NCBI GenBank assembly: GCA_005880805.1 | Contig: VBFZ01000122.1 | Coordinates: 1 to 5,932 of the forward strand | DNA from: Chloroflexota bacterium | GTDB taxonomy: Bacteria; Chloroflexota; Limnocylindria; Limnocylindrales; CSP1-4 | Length of the DNA: 5,932 nt | Direction of reading: 5' to 3' | Translations under genes and position numbers: made by a program | In this document: one piece after another, positions 1 to 5,932 of the stretch | How positions within the stretch are numbered: the stretch's first letter is position 1 | Layout of the letters: every line of letters starts with the position of its first letter | Notes under the pieces: generated by a model | What the model was told of the DNA's origin: nothing | The model's input: only the letters and a program-made list of their open reading frames with translations | The model's database searches: none

Positions 1-1066
1 AGCCGGGCGAGGGTGGACGGACGTAGCCGTTGAAGATGCGCCACCCAACCGGCTGACCGGTCGTGCTTTCGTACGATTTGATTGGAAGCCTGAGCTCAAC
101 AGGCGCGCCAGACTCCAACCCGAACCTCAGCGCTCCGACGCCGTCGATTCGCCCGCCGCGCACGAGGATCGGGCCGAGCTCGCGAGAATCTGCGATCCAG
201 ATGGTCTTGTCAGTCCCATCGCCGGCGAAACGGACATGTCCAGTGCCATGGACCGAGCCGACAAACGTCACGGAAGGGTCGGCCGCCGTCACCGGGCAGC
301 TCTTTTGAACCGTCGGCAGCCGCAGCGGCCGAGAAATCGCGACGAATGCGTCTTCGACCGGGCGAGCTCCGAACACGACGACCGATGACGAATCCGAGGT
401 GTCGATCTGCAAGCCGTAGCAGCCGGGTCCATGGATCCTGATCGGCAACTGGCTCAGGAGCTGACGTCCACCGAGGCTCGGCTCCGTCTGTGTTCTGGCT
501 TGCAGCTGTAAGGACACGGCTGGGTCGAATGGGTCGCCGAAGCGGAGGTCACCCTCCCCGTCGAGTCGCTTACCACGAACCAGCGCACTACCGGCGAACG
601 AAGGATCGGCGGTCCAGAGGACGGTGATCGCAAGTCCCTGCGACCGTTCATAGAACGCGGTTCCCTCCGATTCGGCCATCGAGACCCGTACCGGTCCCGC
701 GCCGAGAAGTGGGATTGAGCCGTGCGACTCCACCGTGCTTGGCCGGCTGACCGGGCAGTCTTGTCCCGCGCCAATCACGGGCAGGTGCAGGGCAGGCGAG
801 GGCGATGGCGACAGGCTGGATCCGACTGATGCGGGTGACTGACGCGTGAGAAGCGAGGCCGCCACCACGCCCGCGATCACGCCTGCAGCGATCGCAACGA
901 CGACCGCTGATCGGAATGGCGATGCCCTCCGTTCTCTAAGCCGGATCGCCACAGCGAGGTCTCGAGGTGAACTGCCCGTGGCTGCCCTTCGGACGGACTC
1001 GCGCTGAAGGAAGCTCGTGATGGCACGGGCGATTCGCTCGTCCTGCTCGTCGATCTCAGGTTTCAT
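1..1066 (-). CDS. Membrane-anchored putative anti-sigma factor/sensor, 3' partial, two extracytoplasmic repeat modules
   Basis: The frame is open from ATG 1066 to the left edge, giving 355 residues and no stop, so the C-terminus is missing. Residues 1-52 are charged (start MKPEIDEQDERIARAITSFL) and would be cytoplasmic. Residues 53-74 are one hydrophobic helix (SAVVVAIAAGVIAGVVAASL...), followed by a Ser/Pro linker at 79-92 and a beta-rich outer region. That region holds two related modules starting at C104 (DCPV) and C257 (SCPV). Both carry an LVRG-x-R-x-DG-x-G-x-LRFG motif, at 162-177 and 301-316. The first module ends in GPGCYGLQ (C216), suggesting a C104-C216 disulfide. The start is supported by GGAG nine bases upstream. 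The gene overlaps the ECF sigma gene by 11 bases, the usual position for a cognate anti-sigma factor. No HxxxCxxC zinc motif is present, so the anti-sigma role is inferred from context. It could instead be a co-transcribed membrane sensor or lipid/ligand-binding protein. Confidence 0.72.
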   Translation of the reverse strand, partial: MKPEIDEQDERIARAITSFLQRESVRRAATGSSPRDLAVAIRLRERRASPFRSAVVVAIAAGVIAGVVAASLLTRQSPASVGSSLSPSPSPALHLPVIGAGQDCPVSRPSTVESHGSIPLLGAGPVRVSMAESEGTAFYERSQGLAITVLWTADPSFAGSALVRGKRLDGEGDLRFGDPFDPAVSLQLQARTQTEPSLGGRQLLSQLPIRIHGPGCYGLQIDTSDSSSVVVFGARPVEDAFVAISRPLRLPTVQKSCPVTAADPSVTFVGSVHGTGHVRFAGDGTDKTIWIADSRELGPILVRGGRIDGVGALRFGLESGAPVELRLPIKSYESTTGQPVGWRIFNGYVRPPSPG

Positions 1067-1583
1067 CCAGTGAAGCTCCGAGCGCCGCGCGCATCCGGCC
1101 GCGCGCGACACGCAGACGGGACCTCGCGGTCTCGAACGGGACGCCTACGATTCCTGCCGTCTCTTCGACCGAATAGCCGGCATAGTGGTGAAGGACCAAC
1201 GTCACGCGCTGCTCGACCGGCAGGTTGTTCAGCGCTTCACGGAGCGCGAAGTCCAGGCTCTCGTCTGATGTCGTGTCGGCGGGAATCTCGCGCGGCCTGC
1301 CGAACCAGCGAGCGAGACGTCCGCGCCGCCGCTGCTCCAACCGAATGGCCTCTCGAACCACGATGCGGTGCAGCCAGGCCTCGATGCGTTCCGGCTCACG
1401 AAGCTCATCAGCATGCCGCCACGCTCGCTCGAGCGCGATCTGGACAGCGTCCTCGGCGTCGGCATGCTCGCGGCAGACGAGCACGGCTACCCCCACAAGC
1501 GCGTCGAAGTTTCTGATCACGAGATCTTCAAGGCTGAGCACGGCCGGGCGCTTGCGTGTCTCGACCTTGAGTGGTTCAGCCAT
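1056..1583 (-). CDS. ECF-type RNA polymerase sigma factor (sigma-70 family, regions 2 and 4)
   Basis: This 175-residue protein is the normal length for an extracytoplasmic-function sigma factor. Sigma region 2 spans about residues 22-90. It includes the core-binding segment ADAEDAVQIALERAW (41-55) and a region 2.3/2.4-like helix, AWLHRIVVREAIRLEQRRR (69-87), that should melt and read the -10 element. A variable linker (about 91-112) leads to region 4 (about 113-168). That region has the LPVEQRVTLVLHHYAGYSVE start and a helix-turn-helix, ETAGIVGVPFETARSRLRVA, for -35 recognition. The chosen ATG at 1583 gives the expected 20-odd residues before region 2. The Shine-Dalgarno sequence is weak. An upstream ATG at 1593 is out of frame. 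The stop lies inside the next gene, so the two are translationally linked. The signal and target promoters are unknown; autoregulation is plausible but only inferred. Confidence 0.93.
   Translation of the reverse strand: MAEPLKVETRKRPAVLSLEDLVIRNFDALVGVAVLVCREHADAEDAVQIALERAWRHADELREPERIEAWLHRIVVREAIRLEQRRRGRLARWFGRPREIPADTTSDESLDFALREALNNLPVEQRVTLVLHHYAGYSVEETAGIVGVPFETARSRLRVARGRMRAALGASLDET
1076..1079 (-). promoter_or_regulatory. Ribosome binding site of the anti-sigma-like gene, inside the sigma gene
   Basis: On the minus strand GGAG stands nine bases before ATG 1066, within the last codons of the sigma factor gene. It is the best Shine-Dalgarno match near this start, and it supports both ATG 1066 and coupled translation of the sigma/sensor pair. 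Confidence 0.5.
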
Positions 1584-1593
1584 CGCAACCCAT

Positions 1594-1623
1594 ATGACCC
1601 AGCCGGCGACCCGAACGGGTCAT
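1594..1623 (-). repeat. Inverted repeat ATGACCC-N16-GGGTCAT just upstream of the sigma factor start
   Basis: The 7-base arms at 1594-1600 and 1617-1623 are perfect inverted copies. The inner arm also forms a shorter hairpin, GACCC-GAAC-GGGTC (1608-1621), so the same GGGTC segment (plus strand) has two possible partners. The repeat ends only 10 bases from the sigma start codon. It could be an operator or a leader structure that affects ribosome access. At this GC content a chance 7-base repeat cannot be excluded. Confidence 0.4.
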
Positions 1624-1663
1624 CAGCCAGCGTCGATCCCTTCAAAAACGTGCATCGAGGGCC

Positions 1664-1691
1664 TTATCGATAGCTCGAATCCGAAGTTCGG
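1664..1691 (-). promoter_or_regulatory. Candidate ECF-type promoter upstream of the sigma factor gene
   Basis: On the minus strand CCGAAC (1691-1686) is followed after 16 bases by CGATAA (1669-1664). Many ECF promoters have an AAC-containing -35 and a CGT/CGA-type -10 separated by about 16 bases, so this could be an autoregulated promoter giving a leader of roughly 70-80 bases. The call rests on short motifs only, and no second copy is available in the window for comparison. Confidence 0.22.
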
Positions 1692-1697
1692 AATCGA
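1675..1697. repeat. 23-bp palindrome in the intergenic region, operator-like
   Basis: Eleven-base arms meet around a single central base at 1686: the core TCCGAA-G-TTCGGA (1680-1692) is flanked by TCGA on both sides, with one A/A mismatch (1679/1693) in the whole symmetry. A further GGATTCGA at 1735-1742, next to the stop codon of the GH13-like gene, is the inverted copy of 1675-1682. No T-run follows on either strand, so it does not look like an intrinsic terminator. It overlaps the -35 part of the candidate promoter, which would suit a protein-binding site. Confidence 0.5.
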
Positions 1698-1743
1698 AGC
1701 CTCGCCCGTGTGCATGGGAGCCCGGCGCGTGTTTGGATTCGAA

Positions 1744-4700
1744 CTAATTTGGATGGCTGCGGGCAGGCGCGTTCCTTCGTGACCGACGATTCGACGACGA
1801 CTTAGCCATTGACGATCGGCTCGGAACCCGACGGGGCAGGGCGGCCAGCTCGACCAGGCGGTCTACCTGGTATGAGCCCTCGGCCGCCGCCCTCAGCAGG
1901 CGGTCGGCGAGGCGTCGAGTCGCGGCCACCGCCGCAGGAGGACCTTCGACCGCCGCCAGGACCTGCCACCACCAGAGCAGCTCTTCGAAGGCCTCCTTGT
2001 TGAACCAGGTCACGCCTTCGCTGCGGTTCACGCCGAGGAAGCCACGCAGGTCCGGATCCGCGAACCAGCCGTCGAGCAGTCGACGGATGGCTGGTGCACC
2101 GAAGCGGGCCGTCGATGGCGGCTCCAGCGCGAGCAGCAGCACGCGCACCCGCGCCACGGCGGTCCACGCCCCGCCCTCGTCCAGGCCGAGCTCGCGGAAC
2201 GCGTTGGCGAGCACCGGGCCCAGGCGCAATTCCTCGAACCAGGCCCGCCCAGTCGCTGTCGCATCGGCCGAGTCGCCGATGGCTCCGATCGAGGCAACGA
2301 CCGTCCACCCGAGCATCGCCGCGCGGGCGGTCGAGCCTTCTGCCAGGCCATCACCGACAGGAGGAGCCCCAACCGCCGCCAATCGGTCGATCGCGTCGCG
2401 ACGTCGCCTGATCAGTTCGACAACGTCCCCGTCGGGCCGGCCGCGCTTCGCCCCGGTCGCATCGCGCAGCGCCGTCACGAGCTCTCGGGCAGCATCCGCA
2501 ACCGCACGAGGGCGCGCCAGCAGGAGCCGACGGATGGGCCCATGCACAGGTTCGAGCTCCAGCTCCCGGATCGCGTCCTCGATCGACGCCACGCCCGTGC
2601 CACCCAGCCGGTCGGCAAGCCGCCGGTAGATATGGGCGCTCCCGTCGCGGACCTCCCGCCAGTCGAGGAACACGACGCACGAGTAGGCCGCCAGCTGGAC
2701 AAAGAGCCCGCGTTCGCGCAGCTCCCGCGCCGAGCGAATGAACTCGAGGCCGCTGCGCGCCTCCCGGACGACCAGGAACGCGTCCGGGTCGTCGGGCAGC
2801 CGAAGCCCCTCGCCCAGCGTTCGCCGGACCAGGACCTTGTCGCCGCCCGACTTCACCGCGTAGGCGGCCGATTCCCGAAGCCAGCCGGCGGTCTCCGCGT
2901 AGCGGTTGTGATAGACGACGAGCGACCGCTCGCCCCCGGGACCGACGTTCGAGTAGGCGAAGACGTCCTCGTTCACGCCTCCGCCGTCGGTCTCGAAGTC
3001 GTACAGGAGGAAGTCGCGCACCTCGGCGAACTGCGCCCGGCGATGGAGCAGCGGCGCGATTTCGCGCTCGTGCCGCTCGATCAGCCAGCCGTCCGGGCGC
3101 TCGTCCCAGGCCGCGCGTCGGAACTCCATCCCGTACTTCTCGGCGAAGCCCTCGACCTGGCCGTGGCCGAACATCGGCAGCCCCGGCAACGTGACCATCA
3201 GCGTGCAGACGCCGAAATACTTGTCGCCCTTCCCGAACTGCTCGACTGACGTCTTCTCGTCCGGGTTGGACATGAAGTTCACGTAGCGCTTGAGGATCTC
3301 GGGATCGAACTCGAGCGTGTTGCGCATGACGAGCCGGTACTCGGCGTTGCGCTCGTCGCGCAGCATGACCATGAACGCGCTGTTGTAGACGCGGTGCATG
3401 CCGAGGGTTCGAACGAAGTAGCCCTCGAGCAGCCAGAAGGCCTCGGCGAGCAGGAGGGTGCCGGGCGCTTCGGCAGCGACGCGGTCGACGACCTCCCGCC
3501 AGAACTCGTTGGGCATCAGCCGGTCGAATTCGGCCTGGCTCATCGAGTGCTCGGCGCGGGACGGAATGCCGCCCGAGCTGCCCGGCGGCGGCCACCACAG
3601 CCGCTGGATGTGCTTCTTCGCGAGCACCATCGCGGCGTCGAAGCGGATGATCGGGAACTGCCGGGCGACGTGGAGGATCGTCTGGATGACGGCCTCCCGA
3701 ACCTCGGCCTTGAGGTAGTCGAGCTGGGCGGTGTCGTTCCAGGGAAAGCTCGTCCCGTCGTTGCCGTGGTAGACGTAGCGCTCGTCGCCGGTCCAGCGGT
3801 CCACGCGCTTGAAGACCACAGCGGCGTCCGTGCCGTCCCAGTAATGGTCCTCGAGGAAGATCCCGACTCGCTCGTCCGATGAAAGGTCCTGACCGCCGAA
3901 CGAGTACGCCGGGTAGGGCGGGTAGGGGAGCGACAGGAACCAGTCGGGATGCTGCATCACCCAGCGCGAGTCGATGCCCATGTGGTTGGGGACCATGTCC
4001 GACGCGACGCGAATGCCGCGCTGCCAGGCCCGACCGGCGAGGTTGGCATGGGCGTCCGGGCCACCCAGGTCGGCAGCGATCGCGTAGTCGTCCAGCGAGT
4101 AAGCGGACGCGACCGCGTCCGGCTGGCCGCGCATGCGCTTGATCCGCTCCGACGCCCGGCTGCGCTCCCAGAGCCCGATGAGCCACAGGCCGGTCACGCC
4201 GAAGCGGGCCAGGCGGTCGAGCTCCTCGTCCGGTACGGCGTCGAGCGTGTGGATGTCGCGCCGGTACTGGCGCGACAGCTGGTCCAGCCAGACGTAGGTG
4301 CTCTTGGCGATGAGCACGACCCGCGGCATCCATTCCACGTCCTGGCTGAATCGCTCCGGCTCGGCGTCAGCGCCCAGCGCCTCGAAGCCGTGCGCCGCCG
4401 CGGCATCGCCGCCGGCGCCATCCGCCCCCGCACCCGCGAACCGCATGAACGTGGCGCGTTCCTCTTCGGCGACCTGGTCGAGGCCGGCCTGGAGCCGCTC
4501 GCGCAAGGCCAGCAGCCGCGCCGCGAGGCGCTCGCCCAGAAGTTCGATCCAGTGGTCGAGGATGTAGCGCAGCTGGCCTGCGAGGGAATCAGGGCTTGCC
4601 AGCGCGGGCGCGCGGAGCAGCTCGATCAGCGGTTTCTGGTCGGGCCCGATGCCGGGCGCCTCGGACGACCACATACGGACGGCCTCGATCGTGTCGGGGT

Positions 4701-5196
4701 ACGGAGCTGACCGAGCCACCGGCCGGTCGTCGACGAGCTCGCGGAAGGAGCGCGCTGCGTCGTTGGCGTTGCCGAGCCAGGTGAGAACCAGCTCCTCCAG
4801 GGTTGCCCGCGAGTCCTCCTGCGGGGCGAACGTCCGCTCCCATGCCTCCAGCGTGCGCTCCGCCGGCCGGCGGCCGACCCGCTCACGCACCTCCCGAAGG
4901 GCCTGGTCGAACGCCGCCGGGTCAATCTCCTCCTCGTAGGCCTCGAGGACGACGCGGAGCACCTCGTCGAGGAGCCCGAAGGCCGCGAGCTCCGACGCGG
5001 GCACGGCTCGCCCGGGCTGTCGGGTGGCGTTCAGCCGATGGGCGACCTCACGCGCAGTCCGAATCTCGGCGAGGTCGATCGCCCCGGGACCGCCGGTCCC
5101 GCGCCCGTCCACGTCGTCGAGCCCGTATCGCTCGCGCGCAGCGCGGGCGAGCATGACGCCGTGGTCCACAAGCGCGTCCGCCCGTGCCGCGTTCAT
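1744..5196 (-). CDS. Large GH13-like (alpha-amylase superfamily) enzyme with unrecognised helical N- and C-terminal domains
   Basis: This 1150-residue protein has no signal peptide and is probably cytoplasmic. Residues 1-290 are mainly helical and unrecognised, ending in a Gly/Ala-rich stretch (254-277). The TIM-barrel core runs about 291-730. Strand 2 is VTGLWLIGLWE (334-344) and the beta-3 region is SAYSLDDYAIAADLGG (364-379). Region I is DMVPNH (D400, N404, H405), region II is IIRFDAAM (R518, nucleophile D520), and region III is LLLAEAFW (acid/base E585). Region IV is NFMSNPDE (D646), and PGLPMFGHGQVEG (671-683) is the beta-8 end. All three catalytic carboxylates are present, but the usual region IV His before Asp is Pro645. 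Beta-rich residues 742-850 resemble domain C, and 851-1120 are helical and unrecognised. GH13 enzymes hydrolyse or transfer alpha-glucosidic units; the substrate here is unknown. A maltosyltransferase-like or other transglycosylase activity is possible. ATG 5196 overlaps the upstream stop (ATGA). Confidence 0.88.
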   Translation of the reverse strand: MNAARADALVDHGVMLARAARERYGLDDVDGRGTGGPGAIDLAEIRTAREVAHRLNATRQPGRAVPASELAAFGLLDEVLRVVLEAYEEEIDPAAFDQALREVRERVGRRPAERTLEAWERTFAPQEDSRATLEELVLTWLGNANDAARSFRELVDDRPVARSAPYPDTIEAVRMWSSEAPGIGPDQKPLIELLRAPALASPDSLAGQLRYILDHWIELLGERLAARLLALRERLQAGLDQVAEEERATFMRFAGAGADGAGGDAAAAHGFEALGADAEPERFSQDVEWMPRVVLIAKSTYVWLDQLSRQYRRDIHTLDAVPDEELDRLARFGVTGLWLIGLWERSRASERIKRMRGQPDAVASAYSLDDYAIAADLGGPDAHANLAGRAWQRGIRVASDMVPNHMGIDSRWVMQHPDWFLSLPYPPYPAYSFGGQDLSSDERVGIFLEDHYWDGTDAAVVFKRVDRWTGDERYVYHGNDGTSFPWNDTAQLDYLKAEVREAVIQTILHVARQFPIIRFDAAMVLAKKHIQRLWWPPPGSSGGIPSRAEHSMSQAEFDRLMPNEFWREVVDRVAAEAPGTLLLAEAFWLLEGYFVRTLGMHRVYNSAFMVMLRDERNAEYRLVMRNTLEFDPEILKRYVNFMSNPDEKTSVEQFGKGDKYFGVCTLMVTLPGLPMFGHGQVEGFAEKYGMEFRRAAWDERPDGWLIERHEREIAPLLHRRAQFAEVRDFLLYDFETDGGGVNEDVFAYSNVGPGGERSLVVYHNRYAETAGWLRESAAYAVKSGGDKVLVRRTLGEGLRLPDDPDAFLVVREARSGLEFIRSARELRERGLFVQLAAYSCVVFLDWREVRDGSAHIYRRLADRLGGTGVASIEDAIRELELEPVHGPIRRLLLARPRAVADAARELVTALRDATGAKRGRPDGDVVELIRRRRDAIDRLAAVGAPPVGDGLAEGSTARAAMLGWTVVASIGAIGDSADATATGRAWFEELRLGPVLANAFRELGLDEGGAWTAVARVRVLLLALEPPSTARFGAPAIRRLLDGWFADPDLRGFLGVNRSEGVTWFNKEAFEELLWWWQVLAAVEGPPAAVAATRRLADRLLRAAAEGSYQVDRLVELAALPRRVPSRSSMAKSSSNRRSRRNAPARSHPN
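5193..5196 (-). promoter_or_regulatory. ATGA start/stop overlap, translational coupling
   Basis: The TGA of the regulator-like gene (5195-5193) overlaps the ATG of the GH13-like gene (5196-5194). No good Shine-Dalgarno sequence precedes this ATG (the minus-strand sequence before it is CATCGCCCGACG). Re-initiation by ribosomes finishing the upstream gene is therefore the likely way it is translated. Confidence 0.7.
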
Positions 5197-5932
5197 CGTC
5201 GGGCGATGGCCGCTTGTCGAGAGTCCGAGGCTGCGGGAGGCGGCTGAGCGGGCTCGCCGGGGCCGCCGCCGTCAGCCTCGAGCCGGGCGGACTGGATCTG
5301 CTCGATCTGCCGGCGCAGCAGCTCGATGCCGGACGGGTCGAACTCGTACGTCCATTCGCGGATGCGCGCTGGGCGCTCGAAGCGGCCGTCGAGTTTTCTC
5401 GCGAGCGCTTCGCGCGACATCAGGATCAGGTCCGCTTCCCGGTCCACGCGCTCCAGGTCCTCGTCCGAACCGGGATGCGCCGACACGATCTTGACGCCGG
5501 TCCTGCCCGACAGGCGCAGGGTTTCGGCGATGTTATCGGCGCCCCGTGGCGTAGCGCAGACGAGCCCCACCGTCGAGCCGGTCGGGAGGCTGGCCACCTC
5601 GCGAACCAGGCCGACGAACCCGGCCCCGACCATGACCGCGGTCACCGGCACCCGCCCGGCCACGCGCTGCTGCGCCTCCGCGGCATGGAAGGTGGTCGTC
5701 GCGACAAGGTCGTAGTGGAAGCGGTCGAGACGGTCGCTCAGCTCCTCGAGCAGCGTTCCTTCCGCCTCCACGGAGTCAGGAAAGGCTTCGGCGAGCTTCT
5801 CGGCGTCGTATGCGGCATCCGCCGGCGTGCACTCCGCCACGAGCATTCGAACGAGCGGACCCGGCCGCTTGCGCTCCGTGGAGGCTGCAAAGGTCGCGGC
5901 GGCCACCTCGTCGGGAGTGAACCCGGCCTGCG
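5193..5932 (-). CDS. Probable GntR/YtrA-type regulator, effector-domain part only (5' end off the window)
   Basis: The frame stays open to the right edge. The visible 245 residues begin QAGFTPDEVAAATFAAS, so the GTG at 5906 is internal and the true start lies outside the window. That opening resembles the linker helix that follows the winged helix in YtrA-type GntR regulators (G-[FL]-[ST]-x-[ED]-E). Next comes an alpha/beta domain that reads like a small-molecule-binding fold: LVRMLVAECTPADAAYDAEK, then DLVATTTFHAAEAQ, VPVTAVMVGAGFVGLVREVA, STVGLVCATPRGADNIAETL and ADLILMSREAL. The C-terminal end is an amphipathic helix (IELLRRQIEQIQSARL) and a Gly/Pro/Ala-rich tail. No helix-turn-helix is visible because the N-terminus is missing, so regulator identity is an inference. 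A stand-alone binding or racemase-like protein is the alternative. The 4-base overlap ties it to the GH13-like gene, which it may regulate. Confidence 0.6.
   Translation of the reverse strand, partial: QAGFTPDEVAAATFAASTERKRPGPLVRMLVAECTPADAAYDAEKLAEAFPDSVEAEGTLLEELSDRLDRFHYDLVATTTFHAAEAQQRVAGRVPVTAVMVGAGFVGLVREVASLPTGSTVGLVCATPRGADNIAETLRLSGRTGVKIVSAHPGSDEDLERVDREADLILMSREALARKLDGRFERPARIREWTYEFDPSGIELLRRQIEQIQSARLEADGGGPGEPAQPPPAASDSRQAAIARR

Noticed and set aside
454..774. 106-codon minus-strand open frame
   Set aside because: It overlaps, in another frame, the longer open frame from ATG 1066 that has a membrane helix and duplicated modules. Its own product is low-complexity Arg/Ser.
1675..1697. 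Intrinsic terminator for the GH13-like operon
   Set aside because: The palindrome has almost no loop (one central base, or a triloop when folded) and is not followed by a T-run on the minus strand, so an operator reading fits better.
1225..1782. 185-codon plus-strand open frame over the sigma gene and the intergenic gap
   Set aside because: It is antisense to a clear ECF sigma factor and its product is Ser/Arg-rich without motifs.
2542..3249. 235-codon plus-strand open frame antisense to the GH13-like gene
   Set aside because: The composition mirrors the opposite-strand codons, with no domain and no independent evidence. Antisense frames of this kind are common at high GC3.
2351..4333. 660-codon minus-strand open frame inside the GH13-like gene
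   Set aside because: It is rich in Arg/Ala/Gly/Pro with no recognisable motif and lies wholly within the frame carrying all GH13 motifs. It is a typical shadow in GC-rich DNA.
3949..4710. 253-codon plus-strand open frame antisense to the GH13-like gene
   Set aside because: Same reasoning: an antisense shadow of conserved catalytic-domain codons.
5904..5906. GTG as the true start of the regulator-like gene
   Set aside because: The frame remains open to the window edge with a plausible protein sequence (QAGFTPDE) before it, so the gene is 5'-truncated by the window.

Overview
The window is a GC-rich (roughly two-thirds G+C by eye) bacterial segment in which every supported gene lies on the minus strand, so transcription runs from high to low coordinates. 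The protein styles suggest a GC-rich soil or sediment bacterium such as a Chloroflexota or deep-branching actinobacterial lineage. They are a large multidomain GH13-type protein, a GntR-like effector domain, and a short ECF sigma factor with a membrane-anchored partner rich in secreted beta structure. The lineage is an inference and cannot be settled from this sequence alone.

Right part (1744-5932): a 5'-truncated gene runs in from the right edge. It resembles the effector part of a GntR/YtrA-type regulator whose DNA-binding domain would lie outside the window. It overlaps by 4 bases (ATGA) with a 1150-codon gene for an alpha-amylase-superfamily (GH13-like) protein, which has intact catalytic carboxylates but an altered fourth conserved region. 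Large, mostly helical domains that I do not recognise flank the catalytic core. The two genes look like one operon, which suggests a regulator co-expressed with an intracellular alpha-glucan or oligosaccharide enzyme.

Middle (1584-1743): a 160-base intergenic gap holds two inverted repeats and a weak candidate ECF-type promoter. I see no convincing intrinsic terminator in it.

Left part (1-1583): an ECF sigma factor gene (1056-1583) overlaps by 11 bases with a gene (1-1066, 3' end off the left edge) for a single-pass membrane protein. That protein has a short cytoplasmic N-terminus and a two-module extracytoplasmic region. By position and topology it is the probable anti-sigma factor or sensor of this sigma factor, but it lacks the usual zinc-binding anti-sigma motif. 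The two outer modules are clearly duplicated from one another. The sigma/sensor pair and the regulator/glycosidase pair are probably separate transcription units. Nothing in the sequence shows that one controls the other. There are no RNA genes, CRISPR arrays or mobile elements that I can support.
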